From: Pseudomonadota bacterium
GTDB lineage: Bacteria; Desulfobacterota; Binatia; Binatales; Binataceae
Length of the DNA stretch: 64,000 nt
Assembly (NCBI GenBank): GCA_021324855.1
Contig: JAJPIG010000035.1
Location: 1 to 64,000, forward strand
Direction: 5' to 3'
The notes under the pieces are model-generated. The model was given only the letters and a program-made list of their open reading frames with translations. It was not told the origin of the DNA and ran no database searches. Shown here piece by piece: positions 35,675 through 45,128 of the stretch. The number at the start of each line of letters is the position of its first letter. The stretch's first letter is position 1. Position numbers and translations under genes: made by a program.

Positions 35675-36982
35675 TCAGCGCAGGACCTGCGCGAGGCCGT
35701 CCACGGTGTTGAATTCCTTGACGTTGTCGTAGTAATCGATGCCGCCCGCATTGCGGCAATCCTGGTTCGCCACGTCCCATTGTCCCTGCGGGTTCGAGGT
35801 CTGGGCCGCTGTCATGTGATCGTTCTGCAGGTCGTACATCGCCTGCCAGAAATTGCCGGTTTCGTACTGCGGGTCCTGTCCGGGCACCGGCGACGCAATG
35901 TGTTCGAGCGGCATGATCTTCCATAATTTCAGATTGCTATCGTAAATGTCCTTCCACAGAGCATTGCCGCTTACCTTGTCGACCCACATGATCTGTTTGC
36001 CGTAACAGTATCCTTTGGCTTGCGACGGGATGCGGCGGATGTCGATCACCCAGGTGTCACGGACCTCCCATTTGCCGATCTTCGGAGTGGGAAAGAAAAT
36101 CGACGGATAATAATTAGAAAGCGTGCCGAGCGCCTTTGCGTCGGCATTCACCAGCGTGATGATTTTTTGATCGCGCAGGAAGGTCGCATCGAAGCGCGTG
36201 ATACCGCCGTTGAAACCTGTGCGTGGATCGTCCTGCGTGTAGTCGGTGCCGATAAACGGCGAGCATCGCGCCGCGCTCGACAGGCGAAGCGATCGGCGCA
36301 GGGCTGGGATGAACAGGAACAGATCCTCGGGCTTGGTCGGATCGAGGTAATAGAGCGTCAGGTTGGTCAGGTAGCGGGTCTCCTCAGGGAAGGTCACCTG
36401 GATCCACTCGCTGTAGTCGATCCCCTGCCCAGCCGGCAAATAGATGGGCATCCCGGGCTCACTGATGTGGCCCATGCGCCGATAGCTCTCCTTGACCTCT
36501 TCGCTGGTCATGTGGCCGAACCGATCGACCAGGTAGGCGGGGATACCCTTGGTGCTGCAGATTTCGTAAGGCACGTAGCGGTACCACTCGTCGACCAGAA
36601 TTTCCCATCCTTTACGCGGACCGCTGGGATCGGGGAACGGCCGCCCCGCTTCGTACCCGGAGAGTGTATGCTCGCCGTCGGGAAGATCCACGATTTTGAC
36701 CTGACTGGCATACTTCTCCGTATTCTGAACGTAAGCGGAGTTCACGCGCCAGTTACTGGTGGGTCCAATCTCAATGCGCACGTCGGGTGGAAATTTGAAG
36801 AAGGCGTTGCCTTCAAAAAGCACTACCATCCCGTCCGGCATGAAGTCCCGGTATTGCTGCCAGTTCTGCTTCGTGATGACAGTGCCGACCGGGATGCCGC
36901 CACCGGCTTCGGCGGCGAGAGCAGGAGTGGCAAGCACCAGCATGAACGCGACCCCAAACAGACCTTCAAGAGCCCGCTTCAT
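35675..36982 (-). CDS. DUF1329 outer-membrane-associated protein
   Basis: 435 residues with signal peptide (LEGLFGVAFMLVLATPALAA) followed by the DUF1329 fold, a LolA/LolB-like half-barrel. Typical segments are GTVITKQNWQQYRDFMPDGM, FPEETRYLTNLTLYYLDPTK, FIPALRRSLRLSSAARCSPF, DDPRTGFNGGITRFDATFLR and IMWVDKVSGNALWKDIYDSN. DUF1329 genes often accompany hydrophobic-compound degradation or RND-type lipid export. Here the neighbours are a cupin gene and an unrelated lipoprotein gene. The exact role is unknown. Confidence 0.9.
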   Translation of the reverse strand: MKRALEGLFGVAFMLVLATPALAAEAGGGIPVGTVITKQNWQQYRDFMPDGMVVLFEGNAFFKFPPDVRIEIGPTSNWRVNSAYVQNTEKYASQVKIVDLPDGEHTLSGYEAGRPFPDPSGPRKGWEILVDEWYRYVPYEICSTKGIPAYLVDRFGHMTSEEVKESYRRMGHISEPGMPIYLPAGQGIDYSEWIQVTFPEETRYLTNLTLYYLDPTKPEDLFLFIPALRRSLRLSSAARCSPFIGTDYTQDDPRTGFNGGITRFDATFLRDQKIITLVNADAKALGTLSNYYPSIFFPTPKIGKWEVRDTWVIDIRRIPSQAKGYCYGKQIMWVDKVSGNALWKDIYDSNLKLWKIMPLEHIASPVPGQDPQYETGNFWQAMYDLQNDHMTAAQTSNPQGQWDVANQDCRNAGGIDYYDNVKEFNTVDGLAQVLR

Positions 36983-37185
36983 AGTCCCAGCCCTCGCTTT
37001 TCGCGCTCGATCGCCCGGTCTAAGCCCCCATCCGAGGCAAGGAACGCTAATATTTTGATGAAATATATCTAATGCTAGTAGAGGCTAATGCCGGGACTAA
37101 GTCGATGTCAAGAGCATCGTCGAGTCTTGACGTTTATAATCGGTGCTAGAGAAACCCGACAGCGGGGCCGAGGACAACAATCGAA

Positions 37186-37833
37186 ATGAAATCCCTTCCG
37201 GCGTGTCTCGCCTTTTTGGTCTGGGGCTTGATGGTGATTGGCGCAGGATGCCAATCGGAGGAAAAACCCGCCGCGCCGGCGGCACCGCAAAGAACCGAGG
37301 TGGTCATCTTCAACCCTTCTCCACCTCCCGTCATCGAGGACAATGGGCGATGCTGGACCGATTCGGTTGCTGTGAATCGGCCCGGGGTCTGGCGATGCAT
37401 GCGCGAGAACATGATCTTCGACCCATGCTTCGCGATCGCCCACGAGCCCCAGAGAGTGATATGCGGCGCGGATCCCACCAAGGGGGAGCGTGGCTTCGTG
37501 CTGAAGCTCACCGAGCCGCTTCCCGCTCAGTTGCCGCTTGCGGATCGCTCGGCGCGGCCCTGGCTGATCGAGCTTGCCGACGGATCGATCTGCTCGGCGG
37601 CGACCGGAACGATGGCCGCGATTGAGGGCGAGTCGGTGCGATATCCATGCACCGGGCCCAAACTCGATACGGGCGGCAAGGAACTGGTCTATACCGGACT
37701 GCTCGGCACGATGTATCCCGGGAAGCTTTGGACCGCGGACCAGGTCTGGTTCACCGTCGAACCTAACGAAGAAGGCTTGCCGTACAAGCTCACGAAGCGT
37801 CAGACGGTCGCGATTCGCCGCGTGTGGGAATGA
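37186..37833 (+). CDS. Hypothetical lipoprotein
   Basis: 215 residues with a lipoprotein signal ending in lipobox IGAGC (C22), then a Pro/Ala linker and a Cys-containing domain (GRCWTDSVAVNRPGVWRCMR, IFDPCFAIAHEPQRVICGAD, DGSICSAATGTMAAIEGESV). The even Cys number suggests disulfides outside the cytoplasm. A TATAAT lies at 37135-37140 but without a convincing -35. No family is recognised. Divergent from the DUF1329 gene across about 200 nt of AT-richer DNA. Confidence 0.75.
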   Translation: MKSLPACLAFLVWGLMVIGAGCQSEEKPAAPAAPQRTEVVIFNPSPPPVIEDNGRCWTDSVAVNRPGVWRCMRENMIFDPCFAIAHEPQRVICGADPTKGERGFVLKLTEPLPAQLPLADRSARPWLIELADGSICSAATGTMAAIEGESVRYPCTGPKLDTGGKELVYTGLLGTMYPGKLWTADQVWFTVEPNEEGLPYKLTKRQTVAIRRVWE

Positions 37834-37854
37834 ATTGCGCGCAGCGCGCTTCGA

Positions 37855-38604
37855 CTACTCGGACAGATCGTCGATCGTTGCGCTGCCTTTCGGATGGCGC
37901 GCCGTGCCGAGATAGCTCAGTATATGCCGCCTGAGGTCGGCCTGAATTTCATCGATCGAGCCGCGCGCGTCGATCGTGATGAATCCGAATTCATTGGCGA
38001 GCCGCTTGTACTCCTCGATAATCCGCCGCTGATAGCGCTGGAACGATTCGAAGATGTCGCTGCCGAGCGCGAGATGCATCCCTGACTCCCAGTAGTCCAT
38101 GCCCTTGCCCTGCACCACGCGCGGCACCAGCGTTTCGACATCGATGTCGAGGTAAAAAACGCGATCGGGTATCAGCGCCATCTGGAACAGCTCGCGCGAC
38201 CAGGCCGGATCGGCGCCCATCACCGTGTTGCGGGCGAAGGCGGTGTACATGTAGCGGTCGGCAATCACGATAAACCCGGCCTGCAGCGCCGGCAGGATTT
38301 CATGTTCGAGGCGATCGGCGAAATCCGCCGCGTAGAGCAGGCTGAAGGTCGTCACGGTCAGTTGATGGCCCGCCTTGGCCTCGTTGATCGTCGCCGAGAG
38401 CAGCGGCGAGCGCGTCCATCCGGTGTTGCTGACCGCGAAACCCTCCAGCTCGAGCCACGGCCTCAGCAGCTCGATCTGCGTCGAGCGTCCAACGCCGTCC
38501 GTGCCTTCGATCACGATCAGATGACCGGGCAGCGGCTTCTCTTCGAGATACGGCAGCCCGTGTCCGTACCATCGCTTGCCGTTATTTCCCGAGTGATTGT
38601 TCAT
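37855..38604 (-). CDS. Thymidylate-kinase-like protein with altered Walker A (paralogue 2)
   Basis: 249 residues from ATG 38604. The thymidylate-kinase fold is clear: IEGTDGVGRSTQIELLRPWL (P-loop), VTTFSLLYAADFADRLEHEI and the DR motif IADRYMYTAFARNTVMG. The P-loop Lys is replaced by Arg (R40 in GTDGVGRST), a change that normally impairs NTP binding. The N terminus and C terminus are longer than in canonical Tmk (about 210 residues). The gene overlaps the 3' end of its paralogue by 23 nt. It may be a regulatory or inactive partner; dTMP phosphorylation is doubtful. Confidence 0.85.
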   Translation of the reverse strand: MNNHSGNNGKRWYGHGLPYLEEKPLPGHLIVIEGTDGVGRSTQIELLRPWLELEGFAVSNTGWTRSPLLSATINEAKAGHQLTVTTFSLLYAADFADRLEHEILPALQAGFIVIADRYMYTAFARNTVMGADPAWSRELFQMALIPDRVFYLDIDVETLVPRVVQGKGMDYWESGMHLALGSDIFESFQRYQRRIIEEYKRLANEFGFITIDARGSIDEIQADLRRHILSYLGTARHPKGSATIDDLSE

Positions 38605-39409
38605 GATTCTCTTGCGTGCGCGGCGTCCGGCCGTAGCCGTCAAGCACTTCCTGCATCATCTTGCGAAAGAGCTGCTGCTGTGCGGGAATCTCGTCAACGG
38701 CGTCGATGGTCCGAAAGCCGTACTCGACCGCGAGTTGATCGTAAATCTCGAGCACGCGGCTCTGGAACAAACGGAAGCTCTCGATCGGCTCGGTCGAGAG
38801 CCCAACATCCATCCCGGCCTCGTGATACTTGAGCTTGGCGCGCCCGGCCAGGAGCCGCTCGAGCGAGACGTCGATCGGCACGCGAAAGTAGAGCGTGAGA
38901 TCGGGACGCGGCGCAAAGTTATAGACCGATCGGACCCATCCGGGATGCACTCCACGCGCAACATCGCGGGCGAACGCCGTGTAGACGTAGCGGTCGGCAA
39001 GCACGATCATCCCGCCCTTGAGTGGCGGAAGAATCTGGTAGGTGAAGCGGTCGGCGAAGTCGACCGCGTGGAGCAGGCTGAACGTGGTCGGGGTGAGCAG
39101 GTTCTTCCGCTTCCCACGGCGCATCGCATTGCGCACCAGCCGCGAAGAGTTCCATTCTGTGAAATAGACCGGATAGCCGCGCGCCCGAAGCCATCGCGCA
39201 AGCAATTGCAATTGGGTCGATTTGCCCGAACCGTCGATGCCTTCGACTGCGATCAGCCGCCCGGGATACGGATGCGGCGAATCGAGCAGGCTGCGGCGAT
39301 TGGAACTAGCCGCGATCGCTGCATGCGCGCCCTTCAGTCCGTTGCTGCCGCCATTTCCGACGGACGATGTCGAGCGGTTGTCAGATAAATCATCGTCAGG
39401 CATCGCCAT
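38582..39409 (-). CDS. Thymidylate-kinase-like protein (paralogue 1)
   Basis: 275 residues. An intact Walker A (VEGIDGSGKSTQLQLLARWL, K63), the DR motif LADRYVYTAFARDVARG, and TPTTFSLLHAVDFADRFTYQ place it in the thymidylate kinase family. About 50 low-complexity residues precede the kinase and about 20 follow. It shares the TTFSLL-ADFADR and TAFAR blocks with the next gene, showing a tandem duplication. Whether it is the housekeeping Tmk cannot be told from the window; the divergent ends argue for a specialised kinase. Confidence 0.88.
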   Translation of the reverse strand: MAMPDDDLSDNRSTSSVGNGGSNGLKGAHAAIAASSNRRSLLDSPHPYPGRLIAVEGIDGSGKSTQLQLLARWLRARGYPVYFTEWNSSRLVRNAMRRGKRKNLLTPTTFSLLHAVDFADRFTYQILPPLKGGMIVLADRYVYTAFARDVARGVHPGWVRSVYNFAPRPDLTLYFRVPIDVSLERLLAGRAKLKYHEAGMDVGLSTEPIESFRLFQSRVLEIYDQLAVEYGFRTIDAVDEIPAQQQLFRKMMQEVLDGYGRTPRTQENHEQSLGK

Positions 39410-39614
39410 CTGCTGACCAGCCCCCGCCCCGGTGCTCGAAAATTTTAGACCACGTAATCATAGCATGGTGGTTGCCGTCCAGCCGCTGGTCTATTCTTGA
39501 ATGATAACATTCTCTAATTTTCTGCAAACAACGTTTTGATGAAACGACCTCTGAGTATTACGCGCTCGATGCATCTGCTGGCGCCGCACTCGCTCGCCTT
39601 CCAGGCTGATTCTC

Positions 39615-41222
39615 ATGGCCGATAGCCAGACCGCCGTACAACATCGTGAATCACCGCCGACGCCGGCGATAGAACCGTCGCACAAATGGCTTGTTGCGAT
39701 CGCCGTGATGCTCGGTGCGACGCTCGAGATCCTCGACAGCTCCATCGTCAACGTTTCTTTGCCACATATGCAAGGCACGTTCTCGGCGAGCGTCGATCAA
39801 ATCGCCTGGGTCCTGACGAGCTACCTGGTTGCCGCCGGCGTGATGATTCCGATGACCGGCTGGATCTCGTCGCGCTTCGGACGCAAGCGCTACTTCCTGT
39901 TCTCGATGACCGGGTTCGTGATTGCCTCGATCATGTGCGGCGCAGCGCAATCGCTCGCCCAAATCGTCGTCTTTCGATTGCTGCAGGGCTTTGCCGGCGC
40001 CGCGATGATCCCCTCGTCGCAGGCGATTCTGATGGAGACCTTTCCGCCGAACGAACAGCAGATGGCGATGGCGGTATGGGGCATCGGACTGCAGCTCGCA
40101 CCGATCGCGGGGCCGACCGTCGGCGGTTGGATCACCGACAATCTGAACTGGCGCTGGAATTTCTACATCAACGTGCCGGTCGGAATCGTCGCGCTGATCA
40201 TGGCTTCCGCATTTCTCCATGACCCGCCTTATCTGCGTCAGCGCCGCACGCGGGGACGTGTCGACTGGCCCGGAATCGCGCTCCTGATGATCGGTATCGG
40301 CTTGCTCGAAATCGTCGTCGATCGCGGGCAGCGCTCGGAATGGTTCGCGGCGCTGTGGGTGCGTTACTTCACGGCCGCCTCGATAATTGCACTCACCCTG
40401 ATGATTTGGCGCGAGCTGCGCTTCTCCGAGCCGGTGATCGATCTTCGTATCCTCACGATTCGCGACTTCCTCATCATGGTGGTGCTCGGCACCTTCAATA
40501 TCGGCGCGCTTTATATCGTGAATCTGGTCAACCCGCTCTTTCTGCAGGAGCTGATGGGTTACACCGCGTGGAAGGCAGGTCTGCTGATGGTTCCGCGCGC
40601 GCTCGGTACGCTCGCCGGGATGTTGATCATCGGACAACTCGGCCGCAAGAGCTACGACACGCGTCCATTTCTCGGCTTCGGCTTCGTGATCATCGCGATT
40701 GGCTTCTACTACGCGACCGGATGGGACTTGCAAGTCGATGCGTGGGGCGTCGGCTGGGTAACGCTCATTCAGGGTTTCGGTATGGGCGTCGTCTTTCCGA
40801 TCATGTCGTCGACGGCGCTCGCCTGCGTCTCGCGCGAGCGGATGGGCTTTGCGGCCAGCATGTACAACATGGTGCGCAATATCGGCGCGTCGATCAGTCT
40901 CTCAGCCGCGACCGACGTGCTGGTCAGCCACGAGCAAATTCATCAATCGCGTCTGGTCGAGCATTTCTCCGTCTTCGAGGCCTGGAAGATGAGCCAGCGG
41001 ATGCCGCGGACGCCGGGCGCCCCCTCATTCCACTTTCTCCCGCAAATTGTCACGCATCAGACACAAGGGCTCGGCGAGGTTTACGCGACGATCCAGGCAC
41101 AGGCCGCGATGCTCTCATTCAACGACATCTATCGGATTTTGGCCTTCACGATGCTCGCGATGGCGCCGTGGTTCGTGCTGCTCGGCAAGCGGCGCGCCGC
41201 GGGCGGCCCCGCCGGCCATTAG
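39615..41222 (+). CDS. DHA2-family MFS drug efflux transporter (EmrB/QacA type)
   Basis: 535 residues with about 14 membrane helices. The first helix and loop LEILDSSIVNVSLPHMQGTF and the motif ISSRFGRKRYFLFSMTGFVI are typical, as are RLLQGFAGAAMIPSSQAILM and GIGLQLAPIAGPTVGGWITD in helix 5. It exports hydrophobic compounds with proton exchange. It stands alone in the + direction, without an adjacent membrane-fusion protein gene, and its stop overlaps the end of the convergent macro-domain gene by 4 nt. Confidence 0.95.
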   Translation: MADSQTAVQHRESPPTPAIEPSHKWLVAIAVMLGATLEILDSSIVNVSLPHMQGTFSASVDQIAWVLTSYLVAAGVMIPMTGWISSRFGRKRYFLFSMTGFVIASIMCGAAQSLAQIVVFRLLQGFAGAAMIPSSQAILMETFPPNEQQMAMAVWGIGLQLAPIAGPTVGGWITDNLNWRWNFYINVPVGIVALIMASAFLHDPPYLRQRRTRGRVDWPGIALLMIGIGLLEIVVDRGQRSEWFAALWVRYFTAASIIALTLMIWRELRFSEPVIDLRILTIRDFLIMVVLGTFNIGALYIVNLVNPLFLQELMGYTAWKAGLLMVPRALGTLAGMLIIGQLGRKSYDTRPFLGFGFVIIAIGFYYATGWDLQVDAWGVGWVTLIQGFGMGVVFPIMSSTALACVSRERMGFAASMYNMVRNIGASISLSAATDVLVSHEQIHQSRLVEHFSVFEAWKMSQRMPRTPGAPSFHFLPQIVTHQTQGLGEVYATIQAQAAMLSFNDIYRILAFTMLAMAPWFVLLGKRRAAGGPAGH

Positions 41223-41749
41223 CCCTTTTCGTTCATTTTCGCGAGGACGCGCTCGAATGCATCCAGCGCCTCGCGATCGAAGAGCACGATTTCGACCCGT
41301 TTGAGTGATGTCGGCCCGAGCAAGTGATCGCGGATCACGGTGAGCATCACTTCGGCGCACCGTGCCACCGGAAATCCGGCGACGCCCGTGCCGATGGCCG
41401 GGAAGGCAATTGATTCGAGATGCTTTTCCTCGGCGCGGCGCAGCGAGTTTTCCGTGGACGCGCGGAGATTCTCCTCGGTCGTGCGGCCGCCGAGACTCAT
41501 GCTGGCAGCATGGATGACGTAGCGCGCAGCGAGCTTTCCGCCGCCGGTGAGCGCCGCCTCGCCGAGCGGGATGCGGCCGATGCGATCGCATTCCGCCTGA
41601 ATCGTCGGTCCGCCCTTGCGCCGGATCGCGCCCGCCACGCCTGCCCCGAGTTGCAGATCGTTGTTCGCGGCATTCACAATCGCATCGACCCGCGACTCGG
41701 TGATGTCGCCCTGCCGCAGCCTAACGATGTCGCGAAACTTCGGGGCCAT
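41219..41749 (-). CDS. Macro-domain protein (ADP-ribose binding/O-acetyl-ADP-ribose deacetylase type)
   Basis: 176 residues from ATG 41749, with GGAGGAGAC just upstream; longer starts to 41896 overlap the divergent gene and lack support. The macro signature is complete: VDAIVNAANNDLQLGAGVAG, RIPLGEAALTGGGKLAARYV, IHAASMSLGG and SIAFPAIGTGVAGFPVARCA. Such proteins hydrolyse O-acetyl-ADP-ribose or ADP-ribosylated targets. No ADP-ribosyltransferase or toxin partner is seen nearby. Confidence 0.94.
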   Translation of the reverse strand: MAPKFRDIVRLRQGDITESRVDAIVNAANNDLQLGAGVAGAIRRKGGPTIQAECDRIGRIPLGEAALTGGGKLAARYVIHAASMSLGGRTTEENLRASTENSLRRAEEKHLESIAFPAIGTGVAGFPVARCAEVMLTVIRDHLLGPTSLKRVEIVLFDREALDAFERVLAKMNEKG

Positions 41750-41813
41750 CGGTGTCTCCTCCATCGTGAACAGTGCGCGCTCGCTGCTTCTGTTATTATC
41801 GCCAGCGTCGCGG

Positions 41814-43403
41814 ATGTGTGAAGCCAGCCGAAGGTCCGTTCGCGTTCGTCCCCGGCGCATCGCGCCGCCCGCCGCGTCGATGCTCCTGCCCATCATGCTC
41901 GTTTTGATCGGATGCCGGTCCGGAGGCGCGCCGCCGCCCGGTTATCTCCAGGTTGACATCGATACCTCTCCACTCGCGCTCGATCCGCGGCTCGGTACCG
42001 ACGCGATGTCGAGCCGGATTGGAGAGTTGGTCTTCAATGCGCTCGTCCGGGTTGATGAGCATGATCAGTTCGCCGGCGATCTCGCCGCGTCGATCGAACG
42101 TCCGATGCCGACCGTGATCGTGTTTCATCTGCGGCCCGGGCTGCGCTTCTCTGACGGCCGCTCCCTCACAGCGCGCGATGTAAAATTCACTTACGACTCG
42201 ATTCTCGCCCCGGGATCAATCTCGCCCAAGGCTGCGATGTTCAGCGAACTGGCCGCCGTCGATGCGCCGGACGATACAACCGTCGTCTTCAGGATGCATC
42301 ATCCCTATGCCCCCGCGCTTGAGATGGCGACGGTCGGCGTGGTTCCCGCGGGCACACCGATCGGGCACCGAGGCGCGTCAGCCGCGTCCCTCGGCTCCGG
42401 TCCGTTCGCGGTCGAATCGTTCGTCCGCGATGAGCGCGTCATCCTGCGGCGCAATCCTTATCGCTCTGCCGCCCCCGGCGCTCCGCGCGGCATCGTGTTC
42501 AAAATCGTGCCGGACCCGACCGTGCGCGCTCTGGAACTGGCCGAGGGCATCTGCGATTTCGCGGAGAACAATATCGAGCCCAATCTCCTGGGCTATCTCG
42601 AAAAGCGGCCGGCGCTCGTGATCGAGCGCTTTCCCGGCACCACTTACCAATACCTGGCGTTCAACTTTCGCGACCCGCGTTTGAAAGACCTGCGCGTGCG
42701 AAGAGCGATCGCTTACGCGCTCGACCGGCGCGCGATCGTCGACCATCTGCGCTATCGAACCGCGCGGGTTGCGACCGGGATGCTTTCGCCGGAGAACGCC
42801 TATTACTTCGGCGATGTGAAGAATTATCCATATGATCCCGACCGCGCTGACGCGCTGCTCGATCAGGCCGGCTATCCGCGCGGCCTCGATGGATGGCGCC
42901 GGCTTGAGTTCGTTTACAAGACCACGCCCGAGGGGCAGCGGTTGGGCGAAGCTTTTCAGGCGATGCTCGGCCGCGTCGGTATCCGGCTGCGGATCCGCGT
43001 TAACGAGTTCGGCACGTTCTACGGCGACATCCAGCGCGGCAACTTCGACCTGATGTCCCTGCAATGGGTCGGCATCACGGACCCGCATCAATACCGGATG
43101 GTCTTCGACTCCCGGATGACGCCGCCGCGCGGTTTGAATCGCGGCGCTTACGCGAACCCCGCGATGGATCGGCTGGTCACGGCGGGCGACTCAACCCTCG
43201 ATCCTTCTGCGCGCCGCGCTGTCTATCGCAAGGTGCAGCAACTCGCGGCCGACGATCTCCCGTATGTCTCGCTCTGGTGGCAGGACAACGTGGTCGTGAT
43301 GAAACGCAGCCTCGGAGGCTTCCGGCCCTATCCGAACGGCAGCCTGCGCTCGCTCGCCGAGGTGACAATAGGGCCGCGCGCACTCGCGGAACGCGGACCG
43401 TGA
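41814..43403 (+). CDS. ABC transporter substrate-binding lipoprotein (oligopeptide type), second set
   Basis: About 529 residues. ATG 41814 gives a basic n-region (ASRRSVRVRPRRIAPPAAS) and then the hydrophobic stretch with lipobox MLLPIMLVLIGC; a start at ATG 41880 is also possible. The SBP_bac_5 fold is seen in DTSPLALDPRLGTDAMSSRI, FHLRPGLRFSDGRSLTARDV, FNFRDPRLKDLRVRRAIAYA and YDPDRADALLDQAGYPRG. It is the first gene of a coupled three-gene operon. Divergent from the macro-domain gene. Confidence 0.92.
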   Translation: MCEASRRSVRVRPRRIAPPAASMLLPIMLVLIGCRSGGAPPPGYLQVDIDTSPLALDPRLGTDAMSSRIGELVFNALVRVDEHDQFAGDLAASIERPMPTVIVFHLRPGLRFSDGRSLTARDVKFTYDSILAPGSISPKAAMFSELAAVDAPDDTTVVFRMHHPYAPALEMATVGVVPAGTPIGHRGASAASLGSGPFAVESFVRDERVILRRNPYRSAAPGAPRGIVFKIVPDPTVRALELAEGICDFAENNIEPNLLGYLEKRPALVIERFPGTTYQYLAFNFRDPRLKDLRVRRAIAYALDRRAIVDHLRYRTARVATGMLSPENAYYFGDVKNYPYDPDRADALLDQAGYPRGLDGWRRLEFVYKTTPEGQRLGEAFQAMLGRVGIRLRIRVNEFGTFYGDIQRGNFDLMSLQWVGITDPHQYRMVFDSRMTPPRGLNRGAYANPAMDRLVTAGDSTLDPSARRAVYRKVQQLAADDLPYVSLWWQDNVVVMKRSLGGFRPYPNGSLRSLAEVTIGPRALAERGP

Positions 43404-44320
43404 GAAGTTACCTCGCGCGCCGCCTCATCAGTTTGATTCCGGTCGCGCTTGGCGTCGTGACGCTGACCTTCGCGCTGATTCATCTGATTCCCGGCGATCC
43501 GGTCATCGCGATGCTCGGCGACAATGCATCGCCTGCCGACATCGTCAGCCTGCGCCATCGGCTCGGCCTCGATCGTCCGCTATGGGATCAGTACGCGGCC
43601 TTTCTTTACGGAATCGTGCACGGTGACCTTGGCCGTTCGATTTCCACCAACGAGCCGGTGGCGCGGCTAATCGCGGAGCGCTTCCCGGCAACGGTCGAAC
43701 TCGCGATTGCGGGCCTCGCGATGGCGATCCTGATCGCGTTTCCGCTCGGTTTCGCCGCCGGTGCGAATCCCGGCCGCGCGATCGATATCGGCGCGATGGG
43801 CTTCGCGATCGTCGGCGTTTCGATTCCGCATATCTATCTCGGACCGCTGCTGATGATCGTCTTCTCGCTCAATCTCGGATGGCTGCCATTGACCGGACGC
43901 GGCGGCCTGAGCCATCTGATCCTGCCCGCACTGACGCTCGGCGCCGCGCTCGCCGCGGTCCTGGCTCGGATGCTGCGCCAGAGCCTGGCCTCGGCGGGCG
44001 CCGCCGACTACGTTCGCACCGCGCTGGCGAAAGGGCTCAGCCGGCGCGCCGCGCTGGTGCGTCATGCCTTGCGCAATGCAATTACGCCGGTGGTGACGTT
44101 GCTCGGGCTGCAACTCGGAGGATTGCTCACCGGCACGATCGTCACCGAGATGATCTTTTCATGGCCCGGTCTCGGCCGGCTCCTGATCACCGCTATAAGC
44201 GCGCGCGATTACCCGCTGGTCGAGGGCTGCGTGCTGACCTTCGCGCTGACCTATGTGATCGTCAACCTCCTCACCGACCTCGCTTACGGACTCATCGATC
44301 CGAGGATCCGCGTGGAATGA
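43400..44320 (+). CDS. ABC transporter permease (DppB type), second set
   Basis: 306 residues starting at GTG 43400, whose GTGA overlaps the stop of the binding-protein gene. Landmarks: RSYLARRLISLIPVALGVVT, LIHLIPGDPVIAMLGDNASP, LGLDRPLWDQYAAFLYGIVH, the EAA loop DYVRTALAKGLSRRAALVRH and IFSWPGLGRLLITAISARDY. Inner-membrane pore subunit. Frame upstream of 43400 is a shadow of the preceding gene. Confidence 0.94.
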   Translation: MRSYLARRLISLIPVALGVVTLTFALIHLIPGDPVIAMLGDNASPADIVSLRHRLGLDRPLWDQYAAFLYGIVHGDLGRSISTNEPVARLIAERFPATVELAIAGLAMAILIAFPLGFAAGANPGRAIDIGAMGFAIVGVSIPHIYLGPLLMIVFSLNLGWLPLTGRGGLSHLILPALTLGAALAAVLARMLRQSLASAGAADYVRTALAKGLSRRAALVRHALRNAITPVVTLLGLQLGGLLTGTIVTEMIFSWPGLGRLLITAISARDYPLVEGCVLTFALTYVIVNLLTDLAYGLIDPRIRVE

Positions 44321-45123
44321 AGCGCCATCGTTTCAGCGTCTCGCTGGTAGTCGGCGTTCTGCTGGTGGGGACGTTGATTCTATGCGCGATCGCCGGCCCG
44401 CTCATCGTACGCGTGAACCCCGAGGCCATCGATCTCGCGCATACGCTCGCCCCGCCGGGCCCCGGCCATTGGCTCGGATGTGACGCGCTGGGGCGCGATC
44501 TGCTGGCGCGGATTCTATGGGGCGCACGAATTTCGCTCGGCGTCTCGAGCGTCGTCATCGCACTCTCGGTCATCGCCGGCAGTCTGATCGGCGGTTTTGC
44601 TGCCCTCGCGGGCGGCAGAACCGACGAACTCGTGATGCGCGCGGTCGATATCGTGCTCGCCTTTCCCGGCTTTCTGCTCGCGATCGCGCTCGCAGCGATC
44701 CTCGGCCCGGGATTGCCCGATCTCGTTATCGCACTCGCTGCGATGGGCTGGACGAGCTATGCGCGGCTGGTGCGCGGTGAGCTGCTTGCCCTTCGCGAGC
44801 GCGACTTCACCGTCGCCGCGCGCGCGCTCGGCGCGCGTTCTGCCCGTCTGCTGGTGCGGCATCTGCTGCCCGCGCTGAGCGGGCCTTTGATGGTGCAGGC
44901 GAGCTTCGGTATCGGCGGAATCATCGTCGCCGAAGCGGCCCTGTCGTTTCTCGGGCTGGGAGTGCTGCCGCCGGCGCCGAGCTGGGGCAACATGCTCGAT
45001 TCCGGCCGCGCGTTCATTTTGGTGGCCCCTCATCTGACCACCGCACCCGGCGTCGCGATCGGCCTCGCCGTGCTCGGCTTCAACCTGCTCGGCGACGGCC
45101 TCGCGCAGATGTTCGGATCGTGA
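44317..45123 (+). CDS. ABC transporter permease (DppC type), second set
   Basis: 268 residues from ATG 44317, overlapping the DppB-type stop by 4 nt (ATGA). Characteristic parts are WLGCDALGRDLLARILWGAR after the first periplasmic loop, the EAA loop RDFTVAARALGARSARLLVR and AALSFLGLGVLPPAPSWGNM. Completes the pore with the preceding permease. As in the set at 13.4-16.7 kb, no ATPase genes follow; the next gene is mtnA on the other strand. Confidence 0.94.
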   Translation: MKRHRFSVSLVVGVLLVGTLILCAIAGPLIVRVNPEAIDLAHTLAPPGPGHWLGCDALGRDLLARILWGARISLGVSSVVIALSVIAGSLIGGFAALAGGRTDELVMRAVDIVLAFPGFLLAIALAAILGPGLPDLVIALAAMGWTSYARLVRGELLALRERDFTVAARALGARSARLLVRHLLPALSGPLMVQASFGIGGIIVAEAALSFLGLGVLPPAPSWGNMLDSGRAFILVAPHLTTAPGVAIGLAVLGFNLLGDGLAQMFGS

Positions 45124-45128
45124 CCGGC

